From Microbacterium sp. SORGH_AS_0428 (GTDB lineage: Bacteria > Actinomycetota > Actinomycetes > Actinomycetales > Microbacteriaceae): 64,000 bases of DNA. The notes under the pieces are model-generated. The model was not told where the DNA came from and made no database searches. It saw nothing but the letters and a program-made list of their open reading frames with translations. Position 1 is the stretch's first letter. Every line of letters begins with the position of its first letter. The stretch is taken from the NCBI RefSeq assembly GCF_031453615.1, contig NZ_JAVIZT010000001.1, positions 2,728,001 to 2,792,000 of the forward strand, given 5' to 3'. Of this stretch, positions 36,575 through 46,307 are shown in pieces. The position numbers were made by a program, and so were the translations under genes.

Positions 36575-39304
36575 TTGGCAAAGGGTTCTCAGACCACGAC
36601 GAAGAGCGGGAAGACGCTCGTGATCGTCGAGTCGCCGACCAAGATGACCTCGATCCAGGGGTACCTGGGTGATGACTACGAGGTGCTCAGCTCCGTGGGG
36701 CACATCCGCGACCTCGCGAGCAAGAAGGACATCCCGGCCGAGAAGAAGGCCGCGTACGGCAAGTACTCGATCGACGTCGACAACGGCTTCGACCCCTTCT
36801 ATGTGGTCAACGACCGCAAGACCAAGACCGTCGCCGAGCTCAAGCGGGCGGTGAAGGATGCGAGCGAGGTCCTGCTCGCCACCGATGAAGACCGCGAGGG
36901 CGAGGCCATCGCGTGGCACCTGCTCGAGGTGCTCAAACCCAAGGTCCCCGTCAAGCGCATGGTGTTCCACGAGATCACCAAGGACGCCATCCGCGCCGCC
37001 GCCGAGAACACGCGCGAGCTCGATCTCGCCCTCGTGGACGCGCAGGAGACCCGCCGCGTGCTCGACCGCCTCTACGGCTGGGACGTCTCGCCCGTACTCT
37101 GGCGCAAGGTCGGCAGCGGACGCGAAGGCGCCGCCCTGAGCGCCGGCCGGGTGCAGTCCGCGGCGACCCGTCTCGTCGTCGACCGGGAGCGCGAGCGCAT
37201 GTCGTTCGTCTCCGCCAGCTACTGGGACATCGAGACGCTCGCCGTCAAGGACGACCAGTCGTTCACCGCGCGCCTGGCCCGTATCGACGGCGCGCCGCTC
37301 GCCCGCGGCACCGACTTCGACGACAAGGGGCAGCTGAAGAAGGCCGTCGTCGTCCTCACCGAAGAGGATGTGCGCGCGCTCGCCGCGGCCATCGAGACCG
37401 TCGGGACGGCACAGGTCTCTGCCCTGGAATCGAAGCCGGGAACCCGCAGCCCGCGCGCGCCCTTCACGACCTCGACCCTGCAGCAGGAGGCCGGCCGCAA
37501 GCTCTCGATGAGCGCAAAGCACACGATGAGTGTCGCCCAGCGTCTCTACGAGAAGGGGTACATCACCTATATGCGCACCGACTCGACCTCGCTCTCGAAG
37601 CAGGCTGTCGAGGCGGCGCGCGAGCAGGCCGTGAGCCTGTACGGCGACCGTGCTGTGCCGGCCAACCCGCGCGTCTACGCGAGCAAGAGCAAGAATGCGC
37701 AGGAGGCGCACGAGGCGATCCGCCCCTCGGGCGAGCACTTCCGCACGCCCGCATCCGTCGCGTCGCACCTCGACCGCGACGAGCAGCGCGTGTACGACCT
37801 CATCTGGAAGCGCACGGTCGCCAGTCAGATGGCCGACGCCAAGTACGAGACGACCACAGTGACCCTGTCGCTGACGGCGGACGAGAAGGCGCTCGAGTTC
37901 ACCGCATCCGGCACCGTCTACACCTTCAAGGGGTTCCTTGAGGCGTACGAGGAGGGCCGCGACGAGAAGCGCGCCGATGCCGACAAGGCGGACGACCAGT
38001 CGCTGCCCGCCTTGAGCGTCGGTGACGAGCTCGCCACGCGCGAGGTGGAGCCCAAGGGGCACTCGACGTCGCCGAAGCCGCGCTACACCGAGGCGAGCCT
38101 CGTGAAGGCGCTGGAGGAGAAGGGCATCGGCCGTCCCTCCACGTTCGCCAGCATCATCGACGTGATCCTCGACCGCGGATACGTGTCCAAGCGGGGTCAG
38201 GCCCTTGTGCCCAGCTGGCTCGCCTTCAGCGTCGTGCGCCTGCTCGAACAGCACTTCTCCGATCTGGTCGACTACGACTTCACCGCGGCGCTCGAGGACG
38301 ACCTCGACGCGATCGCCCGTGGCGAGCAGCGGCGTGAGCAGTGGCTGCGGGAGTTCTACTTCGGTTCCGAGAACCACGTCGGACTCCGTCACATCGTCGA
38401 CAACCTCGGCGACATCGACGCGCGGGAGCTCAACGCGACCCGGATCACCGACACCGCGACGCTCCGCTTCGGCAAGTACGGGCCCTACCTCGAGGTGGTC
38501 GACCCGGCGGATCCCGAGGCCAAGCCGCGGATCATCAACATCCCCGATGAGCTGGCGCCCGACGAGCTGACCGCCGAGAAGGCGCAGGAGCTCGTCGACG
38601 CCCCCATCGCCGGCGACCGCGTGCTGGGCGAGAACCCCGACAACGGCAAGCTCATCGTCGTCAAGGACGGCCGTTTCGGGCCCTACGTCCAGGAAGTCGA
38701 CCCCGTCGACCCGGATGCGGTGGACGAGGCGACCGGTGAAGTCGCCGAAGCGCCCAAGAAGCGCGGGGCGAAGAAGGAAGCCGCGCCCAAGCCCCGCACC
38801 GCATCGCTCTTCAAGAGCATGTCGGTCGACACCGTCGATCTCGACACCGCGCTCAAACTGCTCGAGCTGCCCCGCGTCGTGGGAGTCGATCCCGCGACCG
38901 AAGAGGAGATCACCGCGCAGAACGGCCGCTACGGTCCGTACCTGAAGAAGGGCACCGACTCGCGCTCGCTCGACTCCGAGCAGCAGATCTTCGACATCAC
39001 CCTCGAGGAGGCGCTCGAGCGCTACGCGCAGCCCAAGTACGGCGCGCGGCGCGCGTCCAGCGCTCTGAAGGAGTTCGACGCGGACCCGGTCAGCGGCAAG
39101 CCGATCAAGATCAAGGACGGCCGCTTCGGGGCCTACGTCACAGACGGCGAGACGAACGCGACCATCCCGCGCGGCGAGACGGTCGACGACGTCGACTTCG
39201 AGCGGGCGAAGCAGCTGCTCGCCGACAAGCGCGCCAAGGGTCCCGCGCCCAAGCGCACCTCGGCGCGCAAGACGACCACCCGCAAGACGCCCGCGAAGAA
39301 GTGA
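36575..39304 (+). CDS. topA: DNA topoisomerase I
   Basis: 909 residues. Type IA topoisomerase relaxing negative supercoils. Toprim domain VIVESPTK...ATDEDREGEAIAWH, active-site Tyr332 in YITYMRTDSTS, and the GxPSTFAS region of domain III. The C-terminal part has four actinobacterial repeats (FGKYGPYLEV, DGRFGPYVQE, NGRYGPYLKK, DGRFGAYVTD) and a Lys/Arg-rich tail (KRTSARKTTTRKTPAKK), without Cys4 zinc fingers. Start TTG 36575 chosen for AAAGGA at 36563-36568; GTG 36542 and ATG 36548 are alternatives. Overlaps tmk. Confidence 0.95.
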   Translation: MAKGSQTTTKSGKTLVIVESPTKMTSIQGYLGDDYEVLSSVGHIRDLASKKDIPAEKKAAYGKYSIDVDNGFDPFYVVNDRKTKTVAELKRAVKDASEVLLATDEDREGEAIAWHLLEVLKPKVPVKRMVFHEITKDAIRAAAENTRELDLALVDAQETRRVLDRLYGWDVSPVLWRKVGSGREGAALSAGRVQSAATRLVVDRERERMSFVSASYWDIETLAVKDDQSFTARLARIDGAPLARGTDFDDKGQLKKAVVVLTEEDVRALAAAIETVGTAQVSALESKPGTRSPRAPFTTSTLQQEAGRKLSMSAKHTMSVAQRLYEKGYITYMRTDSTSLSKQAVEAAREQAVSLYGDRAVPANPRVYASKSKNAQEAHEAIRPSGEHFRTPASVASHLDRDEQRVYDLIWKRTVASQMADAKYETTTVTLSLTADEKALEFTASGTVYTFKGFLEAYEEGRDEKRADADKADDQSLPALSVGDELATREVEPKGHSTSPKPRYTEASLVKALEEKGIGRPSTFASIIDVILDRGYVSKRGQALVPSWLAFSVVRLLEQHFSDLVDYDFTAALEDDLDAIARGEQRREQWLREFYFGSENHVGLRHIVDNLGDIDARELNATRITDTATLRFGKYGPYLEVVDPADPEAKPRIINIPDELAPDELTAEKAQELVDAPIAGDRVLGENPDNGKLIVVKDGRFGPYVQEVDPVDPDAVDEATGEVAEAPKKRGAKKEAAPKPRTASLFKSMSVDTVDLDTALKLLELPRVVGVDPATEEEITAQNGRYGPYLKKGTDSRSLDSEQQIFDITLEEALERYAQPKYGARRASSALKEFDADPVSGKPIKIKDGRFGAYVTDGETNATIPRGETVDDVDFERAKQLLADKRAKGPAPKRTSARKTTTRKTPAKK

Positions 39305-39972
39305 CCGCCGCGACGCCGTCGGGTCTGTGGATCACCTTCGAGGGTGGTGACGGCTCGGGAAAGACCACGCAGGCGGGCCTGCTCGAGCAGTGGCTGCGCG
39401 AGTCCGGCCGCACGGTTCTGCGCACGCGCGAGCCCGGCGGCACGGAGGTCGGCGTTCTCGTGCGCGACATCGTGCTGCATCACCGCGGCGAGGTGGCGGC
39501 GCGGGCCGAGGCGCTGCTCTACGCAGCGGATCGCGCTCAGCACGTCGAGACGCTCGTGCGGCCCGCCCTGGCACGCGGTGAGATCGTCGTGCAGGACCGC
39601 TACCTCGACTCGTCCGTCGCCTACCAGGGGGCCGGGCGCGTGCTGGATGCGGGGGAGATCCGCCAGCTGTCGCTCTGGGCCACCGGTGGCGCTCTGCCGG
39701 ACGTGACCGTGCTGTTGGATCTCGATCCCGAGGCCGCCCGTTCCCGCCTCGACGCCGCCGACAAGCCGTTCGACCGCCTGGAGGCGGAGAAGGACGAGTT
39801 CCACGCGAGGGTACGCGCCGGCTTCCTCGACCTTGCGGCGGGTGAGCCGCAGCGCTTCCTCGTGATCGATGCGACGGCGGGAGTCGACGAGATCGCCGCC
39901 GTCATCCGCGAGCGTGTCGGGAGCCTGCTGCCTCCTGTGGACGCTGACGGGAGCGTCGACGGCCGCGGATAG
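39301..39972 (+). CDS. tmk: Thymidylate kinase
   Basis: 223 residues. Phosphorylates dTMP to dTDP. P-loop FEGGDGSGKTTQ (about 11-22), TREPGGTEVG, DRYLDSSVAYQG (about 99-110) and the LID region. GTG 39301 overlaps the topA stop (GTGA). Together with holB it repeats the common tmk-holB order. Confidence 0.95.
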   Translation: MTAATPSGLWITFEGGDGSGKTTQAGLLEQWLRESGRTVLRTREPGGTEVGVLVRDIVLHHRGEVAARAEALLYAADRAQHVETLVRPALARGEIVVQDRYLDSSVAYQGAGRVLDAGEIRQLSLWATGGALPDVTVLLDLDPEAARSRLDAADKPFDRLEAEKDEFHARVRAGFLDLAAGEPQRFLVIDATAGVDEIAAVIRERVGSLLPPVDADGSVDGRG

Positions 39973-39981
39973 GCTGGGCGC

Positions 39982-41136
39982 ATGCACACCGCGACGTCCT
40001 CTCTCCCCTGGGAAGACGTCTGGGGGCAGGACGACGCGGTGCAGCTGCTGCAGGCGGCCGCATCCGATCCCGCTCAGCTCACGCACGCGTGGTTGATCAC
40101 GGGCCCTCCCGGCTCGGGTCGCTCGACGCTGGCCTACGGATTCGCGGCGGCGCTCATCGCCGAGCCCGGTGACGACGCGGCCGTGCGCCAGGTGCTCGCC
40201 CGCACCCACCCCGACCTCACCGCGCTGCGCACGGAGCAGGTCGTCATCCGCATCGAGGAGGCGCGCCAGCTCGTCGAGCGCGCGTACTACTCGCCGTCGC
40301 TGGGTCGATACCGCGTGATCGTGGTCGAAGACGCCGATCGCATGGCCGAGCGCACCTCGAACGTGCTGCTCAAGGCGCTCGAAGAGCCGCCCGAGCGCAC
40401 GATCTGGGTGCTGTGCGCGCCGAGCGACGCGGATCTGCTGCCCACCATCCGTTCCCGCGTGCGCACCGTGCGGCTGCGCGAGCCGGACGTGTCCGACGTC
40501 GCCCGTCTGATCGCCCAGCGCACCGGGGTCGACGCAGGCGTCGCCGAGCAGGCCGCGCGGCACGCGCAGCGCCATATCGGCATGGCGCAGCGCCTGGCGA
40601 CCGATGCCGATGCGCGCCGTCGGCGCGACGAGACGCTGCGCAGCGCACTGGCCGTGCGCGGCGTCGGCGACGCAGTCGATGCGGCCGCCCGCATCGTGCA
40701 GGTCGCCACCGACGACGCGAAGGCCCTCACCGTCGAGCGCGACGAGGCCGAACGCGCATCGCTGCTGCGCACCGTGGGGCTCGCCGAGGGCGCCGCCGTG
40801 CCGCCCGCCGTCCGATCGCAGCTGAACGCGCTGGCCGACGAGCAGAAGCGGCGCGCGACGCGCAGCCTCCGCGACGGCATCGACCGCGTCCTCACCGATC
40901 TGCAGTCGCTGTTCCGCGACGTGGTGATGGTGCAGTTCGGCCGCACCGACGGCCTGATCAACACCGAACTGTCCGACGACCTGCACGCCCTCGCGGCGGC
41001 ATGGGAGCCGGCCCGCACCCTTCTCGTCCTCGACGAGATCGCCCTGACCCGGCGGAACCTCGAGCGCAATGCCGCCCCGGCGCTGGCGCTCGAGAGCCTG
41101 CTGGTCGCCGTCGCCACCGGAAGGAGCTCGTCATGA
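39982..41136 (+). CDS. holB: DNA polymerase III subunit delta'
   Basis: 384 residues. Clamp-loader wrench subunit. WEDVWGQDDAV start, degenerate P-loop GPPGSGRST (Arg replaces the usual Lys), RIEEARQLVERAYYSP, VVEDADRM and LLKALEEPPERTIWVL with the SRC-like TIRSRVRTVRLR. The lost P-loop Lys fits a non-hydrolysing delta' subunit. No zinc module, as in other actinobacterial delta' proteins. ATG 39982 follows tmk by 9 bases. Confidence 0.93.
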   Translation: MHTATSSLPWEDVWGQDDAVQLLQAAASDPAQLTHAWLITGPPGSGRSTLAYGFAAALIAEPGDDAAVRQVLARTHPDLTALRTEQVVIRIEEARQLVERAYYSPSLGRYRVIVVEDADRMAERTSNVLLKALEEPPERTIWVLCAPSDADLLPTIRSRVRTVRLREPDVSDVARLIAQRTGVDAGVAEQAARHAQRHIGMAQRLATDADARRRRDETLRSALAVRGVGDAVDAAARIVQVATDDAKALTVERDEAERASLLRTVGLAEGAAVPPAVRSQLNALADEQKRRATRSLRDGIDRVLTDLQSLFRDVVMVQFGRTDGLINTELSDDLHALAAAWEPARTLLVLDEIALTRRNLERNAAPALALESLLVAVATGRSSS

Positions 41137-42677
41137 GCGCCGCCCCCCGCATCCGTCGCGTGATCGCCGTGACAGGTGTCGTCGTCACCCTCGCCGCCCT
41201 CGCCGGGTGCGCCTTCAAGGTGGATGTCGCGCCGTCACCGACCCGTAGTGCAGAACCCGACACGACCGGCATCTCCGAGGAGCTGCTGCCGTTCTACGGG
41301 CAGGAGCTCTCGTGGAACGCGTGTGGCACCGGACTCGACTGCACCACCGTCACGGCGCCCCTCGACTGGGACAACCCGTCGGCCGGCGAGATCGACCTTG
41401 CGGTCGTGCGGCACCTCGCCGCGGACGGAGAGCCCCTCGGCTCGCTGCTGACGAACCCCGGCGGCCCCGGTGCGTCAGGTGTCGCGCTCATCCGCGACTC
41501 GCTCTCGTTCGCCGTGGGAGACGCCCTCCAGCGCGACTACGACGTCATCGGCTTCGACCCGCGCGGTGTCGGCGAGTCGAGCGCGGTGCGCTGCTTCGAC
41601 GCCCCCGACATGGACCGCTACCTGTTCGACATCCCGACGGGCACCCGCGGCTCCGCGGAGTGGAACGGCCAGCTCGAAGCGCGCAACGCGACATTCGCCC
41701 AGGCGTGCGAGGCGAACAGCGACGGCATCCTGCAGTTCATCACCACCGAGCAGTCCGCACGCGACATGGATCTGCTGCGCGGCGTGCTGGGCGACGAGAA
41801 GCTCAACTACCTCGGCTACTCCTACGGCACCTTCCTCGGCGCAACCTACGCGCAGCTCTTCCCGGAGCGTGTCGGCCGCCTCGTCCTCGACGGCGCGATC
41901 GATCCCGAGACCTCCCAGCTCGATGTGTCGACGACGCAGGGCATCGGATTCGAGTCGGCGCTGCGGGCCTACATGGCCTCGTGTCTCCAGGGTTCCGACT
42001 GCCCCTTCACCGGAACGGTCGATGATGGCATGGCGGATCTCAGCACGCTGCTGGCGAGCGCCGATCGCAGCCCGCTCCCCAACGCGGACGGTCGCCGCAT
42101 GGGCGCCGATTCGATGATGACCGCGATCGTCGCCGCGCTCTACTCGCAGGACAGCTGGTCGTACTTGACCACGGCGCTGTCCGACGCGCTGCAGGGCGAC
42201 CCGTCGGTCGCGTTCCAGCTCGCCGACTTCTACTACAACCGCAGCGGTGGTGCCTACAGCGACAACTCCACCGAGGCCTTCATCGCCTACAACTGCATGG
42301 ACTACCCGGACGACGCCACGCCGGAGCAGGAGGCCGCCTCGAAGGCTCTGCTGGCGGAGCGCGCGCCCACCGTGGCACCGTACTGGTCGAGCGACGTCGA
42401 CTCGTGCGCCTCGTGGCCGTTCCCGCCGAGCGGTGAGCGCCAGGCGCTGACCGCTCAGGGTGCCGCGCCCATCGTGGTCATCGGCACGACGAACGACCCG
42501 GCCACCCCCTACGACTGGTCTGTCGCCCTGGCGGATCAGCTCGCCTCCGGTGTGCTGATCACCCGGGTCGGCGAGGGGCACACCGGCTACAACAAGGGCA
42601 ACACCTGCGTCGACGACGCGGTGGAGGCGTACTTCGTCGACGGCACTGTGCCCCAGGACGGCCTGCGCTGCGAGTGA
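41133..42677 (+). CDS. Secreted alpha/beta-hydrolase lipoprotein (tripeptidyl-aminopeptidase-like)
   Basis: 514 residues. Lipobox LAALAGC (Cys26). Core: TNPGGPGASG oxyanion loop, GFDPRGVGES, nucleophile Ser230 in GYSYGTF, Asp in GTTNDPATPY and His in GEGHTGY, then the family's C-terminal TAP-like domain. Resembles Streptomyces SlpD/SlpE and mycobacterial CaeA-type exported proteases. ATG 41133 overlaps the holB stop (ATGA). Acts outside the membrane on peptides or esters. Confidence 0.9.
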   Translation: MSAAPRIRRVIAVTGVVVTLAALAGCAFKVDVAPSPTRSAEPDTTGISEELLPFYGQELSWNACGTGLDCTTVTAPLDWDNPSAGEIDLAVVRHLAADGEPLGSLLTNPGGPGASGVALIRDSLSFAVGDALQRDYDVIGFDPRGVGESSAVRCFDAPDMDRYLFDIPTGTRGSAEWNGQLEARNATFAQACEANSDGILQFITTEQSARDMDLLRGVLGDEKLNYLGYSYGTFLGATYAQLFPERVGRLVLDGAIDPETSQLDVSTTQGIGFESALRAYMASCLQGSDCPFTGTVDDGMADLSTLLASADRSPLPNADGRRMGADSMMTAIVAALYSQDSWSYLTTALSDALQGDPSVAFQLADFYYNRSGGAYSDNSTEAFIAYNCMDYPDDATPEQEAASKALLAERAPTVAPYWSSDVDSCASWPFPPSGERQALTAQGAAPIVVIGTTNDPATPYDWSVALADQLASGVLITRVGEGHTGYNKGNTCVDDAVEAYFVDGTVPQDGLRCE

Positions 42678-42751
42678 GCGCCTTGCGAGCGTTCGCGGCC
42701 GCCCGTTCGAGCATGTAAGATCGTTGCTTGTGCATCGCGGAAGCGACGCGC

Positions 42752-42824
42752 GCCGCCTTAGCTCAGACGGCAGAGCGATTCACTCGTAATGAATAGGTCA
42801 AGGGTTCGATTCCCTTAGGCGGCT
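42752..42824 (+). tRNA. tRNA-Thr (anticodon CGT)
   Basis: Acceptor GCCGCCT/AGGCGGC (42752-42758 with 42817-42823), D-loop AGCTCAGACGGC, anticodon stem ATTCA/TGAAT around CTCGTAA giving CGT, T-loop GGTTCGATTCC. CCA is not encoded. Confidence 0.96.
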
Positions 42825-42831
42825 CAGCACG

Positions 42832-42863
42832 AGAAGAGGGGTCCCGGAAGGGGCCCCTCTTCT
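42832..42863 (+). terminator. Terminator of tRNA-Thr
   Basis: Fourteen pairs (42832-42845 with 42850-42863, one G-T) with a GGAA tetraloop, followed by GTTT. Confidence 0.8.
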
Positions 42864-42891
42864 GTTTCCCCGGCCCCCGCATCCGTCGGTT

Positions 42892-42965
42892 CCGCGAGAC
42901 TGCACTTTCGTCACGAGATCACTGTGATTACCCGTGATCTCGTGCGAAAGATGCGGTTTCGCGGG
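42892..42965. repeat. Dispersed palindromic element, copy 2
   Basis: Same design as 17405-17481: outer arms CCGCGAGACTGCACTTTCG and a variant complement, inner arms CACGAGATCACTGTGAT and ACCCGTGATCTCGTG. More diverged than copy 1, with mismatches in both arms. Lies just after the tRNA-Thr terminator. Confidence 0.8.
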
Positions 42966-43027
42966 ATTGGGGCGGACGTGTGGCGGCGGATGCGGGCTGA
43001 AGGGCGGGAGGGGGATGGGATGATCGG

Positions 43028-43423
43028 ATGGTGGGTCACACCGTCGACGTGCTGTTGGAGACGTTCACCTGGGTCGGTTTCCTCGGTGCGGCGGCCGTCG
43101 GAGTCGTCTGGTTGATTCTGCTGCTGGTGGACGGAACCTGGACTCCCGCGCAGGCGGTCATCGAACCGGGCGAGACCGGACGCGTCGCGCACTGGTTCAC
43201 CGCGGAGGGCGGCGTGGGGCGCGCGGCGCTCAGCGACGCCGACGAGGCGCATCTCGCGGGCGCGGATGAGGCGTCCATCTACTACCGCCCCGGTACGGAC
43301 GACCGGATGCGGTTCGTCGCGCGGTCTCCGCTCGTGCGCCTGGCCGGGTGGTTCACCGTGGGGCTGCTCGGCGTCGGGGTCCTCGCGCTCGTCCTGTCGC
43401 TGGTGACCATGTTCGCGTCCTGA
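43028..43423 (+). CDS. Small membrane protein of unknown function
   Basis: 131 residues with two hydrophobic helices (about 10-35 and 103-128) flanking a hydrophilic middle with ARSPLVRLAGW before the second helix. ATG 43028. Both termini on the same side of the membrane. No family recognised; 59 bases before the MMPL transporter, perhaps unrelated because a promoter-like region separates them. Confidence 0.65.
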   Translation: MVGHTVDVLLETFTWVGFLGAAAVGVVWLILLLVDGTWTPAQAVIEPGETGRVAHWFTAEGGVGRAALSDADEAHLAGADEASIYYRPGTDDRMRFVARSPLVRLAGWFTVGLLGVGVLALVLSLVTMFAS

Positions 43424-43464
43424 GAGGGCGAGGGACAGAAACAGGGTGGCGCGGAGGCCATATA

Positions 43465-43479
43465 GCTAGATAAGCTAGC
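43465..43479. promoter_or_regulatory. Inverted repeat overlapping a probable leaderless -10 box of the MMPL gene
   Basis: GCTAG-ATAAG-CTAGC is a perfect 5-bp inverted repeat in an unusually AT-rich patch. TAAGCT (43471-43476) ends six bases before the ATG, the geometry of a leaderless actinobacterial promoter. MarR- or PadR-type sites look like this; the regulator is not in the window. Confidence 0.45.
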
Positions 43480-43482
43480 AAC

Positions 43483-45723
43483 ATGGCCGCATCCTCGACA
43501 CCGACTCGACCCTCACGCTGGCTCCGGGTAGGGATTCCCGCGCTGCTCGTGCTCGTCTGGCTCGTCGTGGGCTCGATCGGCGGTCCGTACTTCGGCAAGG
43601 TCGACGAGGTCTCCACCAACGACCAGTCGACGTTCCTGCCGCAGAGCGCGGCCTCCACGCAGGTCAACGAGCGGCTTCCCGACTTCCTCGCCGGTGACAG
43701 CATCCCCGCCGTCGTGGTGTTCTCGGCAGACCAGAAGCTCACCGACGGCCAGCTCGGTGAGCTGCAGACCGTCGCCGACGACATCGCGCAGACGCCCGGG
43801 GTCCTCGACGGGATCTCGCCCCCGATCGTGTCCGACGACGGCCTCGCCGCGCAGATCTTCGTGCCCATCGACGCCTCGGGTGAGGTGCCCGACACGGTCG
43901 GAGCGGTCCGCGACGTCGTCGCATCCCAAGCGCCCTCGGGCGTCGAAGGATGGGTGACCGGTCCCGCCGGATTCACCGCCGATCTCGTCGAGGGCTTCCT
44001 CGGCATCGACGGCCTGCTGCTGGGCGTCGCGCTCATCGCCGTCTTCGTGATCCTCGTCATCGTCTACCGATCCCCGCTGCTCCCGGTGCTCGTGCTGCTC
44101 ACGAGCGTCTTCGCGCTGTGCGTCGCGCTGCTGACCGTGTGGTGGCTCGCCAAGGCCGGGATCTTCGTGCTGAACGGTCAGGTGCAGGGCATCCTGTTCA
44201 TCCTCGTGATCGGTGCCGCCACCGACTACGCGCTTCTGTTCGTCGCGAGGTATCGCGAGGCGGTGGCCGAAGGGCAGAAGAGGTGGCCGGCGACCGTGCA
44301 GGCCTGGCGGGGCGCCTTCGAACCCATCCTCGCCTCCGGTGGAACGGTCATCGCGGGACTGCTGTGCCTGCTGCTGTCGGACCTCGCCAGCAACCGTGCT
44401 CTCGGCCCGATCGCGGCCATCGGTATCGCGTTCGCGATGCTCTCCGCGCTGACCTTCCTGCCCGCGCTGCTCGCGCTCGTCGGCCGCGCCGCGTTCTGGC
44501 CCTTCATCCCGAAGCACCCCGCCGCGGTGCCGTCGGACGACCCGACCGCCCCCGTGTCGGGCCTCTGGCCGCGGGTGGCGCGATTCGTCACGCGGCGCGC
44601 TCGTCCGGTGTGGATCATCAGCACCGTCGTCCTGCTCGTGGGCGCGGCGGGCATCACCCAGCTCAAAGCTGACGGCGTGCCCTCCAGCGACCTCGTGCTG
44701 GGGTACTCGCAGGCACGTGACGGTCAGGACGTGCTCGCGGAGCATTTCCCTGCAGGCTCCGGCAGCCCCGTGTACGTCGTGGTCTCCGAGACGGATGCGG
44801 CCGCCGCCGTCACCGCGGCGTCGGATGCCGAAGGCATCGACAGCGTGGCGATCGCCGCCGCGGACTCGCCGACGGGCCAGGCGTCGGTCACCGTCTCCGC
44901 AGGTGCGCTCGAGCTCACAGCGGTGGGTCCGCCCGGCACCCCGGCTCCTGCGGCGACCACCGTCGACGGCGACGTCCTGCTGATCGCGACGCTCTCGGAT
45001 GCGGCGGACTCCGCGGCGGCCGACGACGCCGTCGTGGCGCTCCGCGACACCCTCGACCGCGACCTCGGGGAAGGAGCGGCGCTCGTCGGCGGCCAGACCG
45101 CCATAGACGTCGACACGAACGCCACCTCGATCCGCGACCGCACGGTGATCATCCCCGTCATCCTCGCCGTCGTCTTCCTCATCCTCATGCTCCTGCTGCG
45201 CTCGATCCTGGCGCCGGTGCTGCTGATCGCGAGCACGGTGATCTCGTTCGGCACGGCGATGGGGGTGAGTGCGCTGGTGTTCAACCACGTTTTCGACTTC
45301 CCCGGCGCCGACCCCGCCGTGCCGCTCTACGGCTTCGTCTTCCTCGTCGCCCTCGGCATCGACTACAACATCTTCCTGATGTCGCGCGTGCGGGAGGAAT
45401 CGCTTCGCCACGGCACCCGCGCGGGCATCGTGCGCGGCCTCGTCTCCACGGGCGGTGTGATCACCTCGGCGGGCCTCGTGCTCGCGGCGACGTTCGCCGC
45501 CCTCGGTGTCATCCCGATCCTCTTCCTCGCGCAGTTGGCCTTCATCGTCGCGTTCGGCGTGCTCCTGGACACCTTCGTCGTCCGTTCGCTGCTGGTGCCC
45601 GCGCTCGCCTCCGACATCGGGCGGGCGGTGTGGTGGCCCTCCAAGCTGTGGCGCGCCGGACCGGAGACGAAGGATGCGGCGCCGATGACGCGTGCCGAGT
45701 ACCGGCGTACGCTCGGATCATGA
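43483..45723 (+). CDS. MMPL-family (RND-type) membrane transporter
   Basis: 746 residues. Twelve hydrophobic segments in the RND arrangement: TM1 (about 16-34), a large extracytoplasmic loop, TM2-6 (about 178-340), TM7 (about 375-392), second loop, TM8-12 (about 555-715). The MMPL hallmarks GAATDYALLFVARYREA (TM4 Asp-Tyr) and ALGIDYNIFLMSRVREE (TM10) are present and carry the proton relay. Such proteins export lipids or drugs. No ribosome site within 20 bases, in line with leaderless translation. Overlaps pncA by ATGA. Confidence 0.9.
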   Translation: MAASSTPTRPSRWLRVGIPALLVLVWLVVGSIGGPYFGKVDEVSTNDQSTFLPQSAASTQVNERLPDFLAGDSIPAVVVFSADQKLTDGQLGELQTVADDIAQTPGVLDGISPPIVSDDGLAAQIFVPIDASGEVPDTVGAVRDVVASQAPSGVEGWVTGPAGFTADLVEGFLGIDGLLLGVALIAVFVILVIVYRSPLLPVLVLLTSVFALCVALLTVWWLAKAGIFVLNGQVQGILFILVIGAATDYALLFVARYREAVAEGQKRWPATVQAWRGAFEPILASGGTVIAGLLCLLLSDLASNRALGPIAAIGIAFAMLSALTFLPALLALVGRAAFWPFIPKHPAAVPSDDPTAPVSGLWPRVARFVTRRARPVWIISTVVLLVGAAGITQLKADGVPSSDLVLGYSQARDGQDVLAEHFPAGSGSPVYVVVSETDAAAAVTAASDAEGIDSVAIAAADSPTGQASVTVSAGALELTAVGPPGTPAPAATTVDGDVLLIATLSDAADSAAADDAVVALRDTLDRDLGEGAALVGGQTAIDVDTNATSIRDRTVIIPVILAVVFLILMLLLRSILAPVLLIASTVISFGTAMGVSALVFNHVFDFPGADPAVPLYGFVFLVALGIDYNIFLMSRVREESLRHGTRAGIVRGLVSTGGVITSAGLVLAATFAALGVIPILFLAQLAFIVAFGVLLDTFVVRSLLVPALASDIGRAVWWPSKLWRAGPETKDAAPMTRAEYRRTLGS

Positions 45724-46295
45724 CCAAGGCGCTGTTCATCGTCGACGTCCAGAACGACTTCACCGAGCGCGGTGCGCTCGGGGTGGCGGGAGGCGACGCC
45801 GTCGCCGAGCGGATCTCCGCCTACCTCGCCGAGCACGCGGGCGACTACGGCCTCATCGTCGCGTCCCGGGACTGGCATGACGCCGAGGGTGACAACGGCG
45901 GGCACTTCGCCGCAGAGCCCGACTTCATCGACACGTGGCCGCCGCACTGCGTGGCGGGCACGTTCGGTGCCGAGTACGACGAGGTCTTCGACACATCCGC
46001 CGTGACCCACCACCTCAAGAAGGGGCAGGGCGAACCCGCGTACTCGCTCTTCGAGGGACGCGCCGAGGACGGGCGCACGGCGATCGAGTTGCTCGAGGAG
46101 CACGGGATCCTCGACATCGACGTCGTGGGTCTCGCGACCGACTACTGCGTACGCGCATCGGCCCTCGACGCCATCGCGGCCGGGCGGCACGTGCGCGTGT
46201 TCACCGACCTCGTCGCCGGTGTCCACGCGGAGTCGAGTGAGAAGGCCCTCGCAGAGATCGCGCACGCCGGCGCAGAGGTGACGGCGTCGCGCTGA
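45720..46295 (+). CDS. pncA: Nicotinamidase/pyrazinamidase
   Basis: 191 residues. Hydrolyses nicotinamide to nicotinate for NAD salvage. Catalytic Asp9 (FIVDVQNDF), Lys in HHLKKGQG (about 100) and Cys143 (ATDYCVRA), with metal ligands Asp51, His53 and His62 (DWHDAEGDNGGHF). Overlaps the MMPL gene. Length standard. Confidence 0.93.
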   Translation: MTKALFIVDVQNDFTERGALGVAGGDAVAERISAYLAEHAGDYGLIVASRDWHDAEGDNGGHFAAEPDFIDTWPPHCVAGTFGAEYDEVFDTSAVTHHLKKGQGEPAYSLFEGRAEDGRTAIELLEEHGILDIDVVGLATDYCVRASALDAIAAGRHVRVFTDLVAGVHAESSEKALAEIAHAGAEVTASR

Positions 46296-46307
46296 GCGCG
46301 CAGGCGC

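Noticed and set aside
43513..45411. 632-codon minus-strand ORF opposite the MMPL gene
   Set aside because: Rich in His/Arg/Glu/Asp repeats, a shadow of a membrane-protein gene read antisense.
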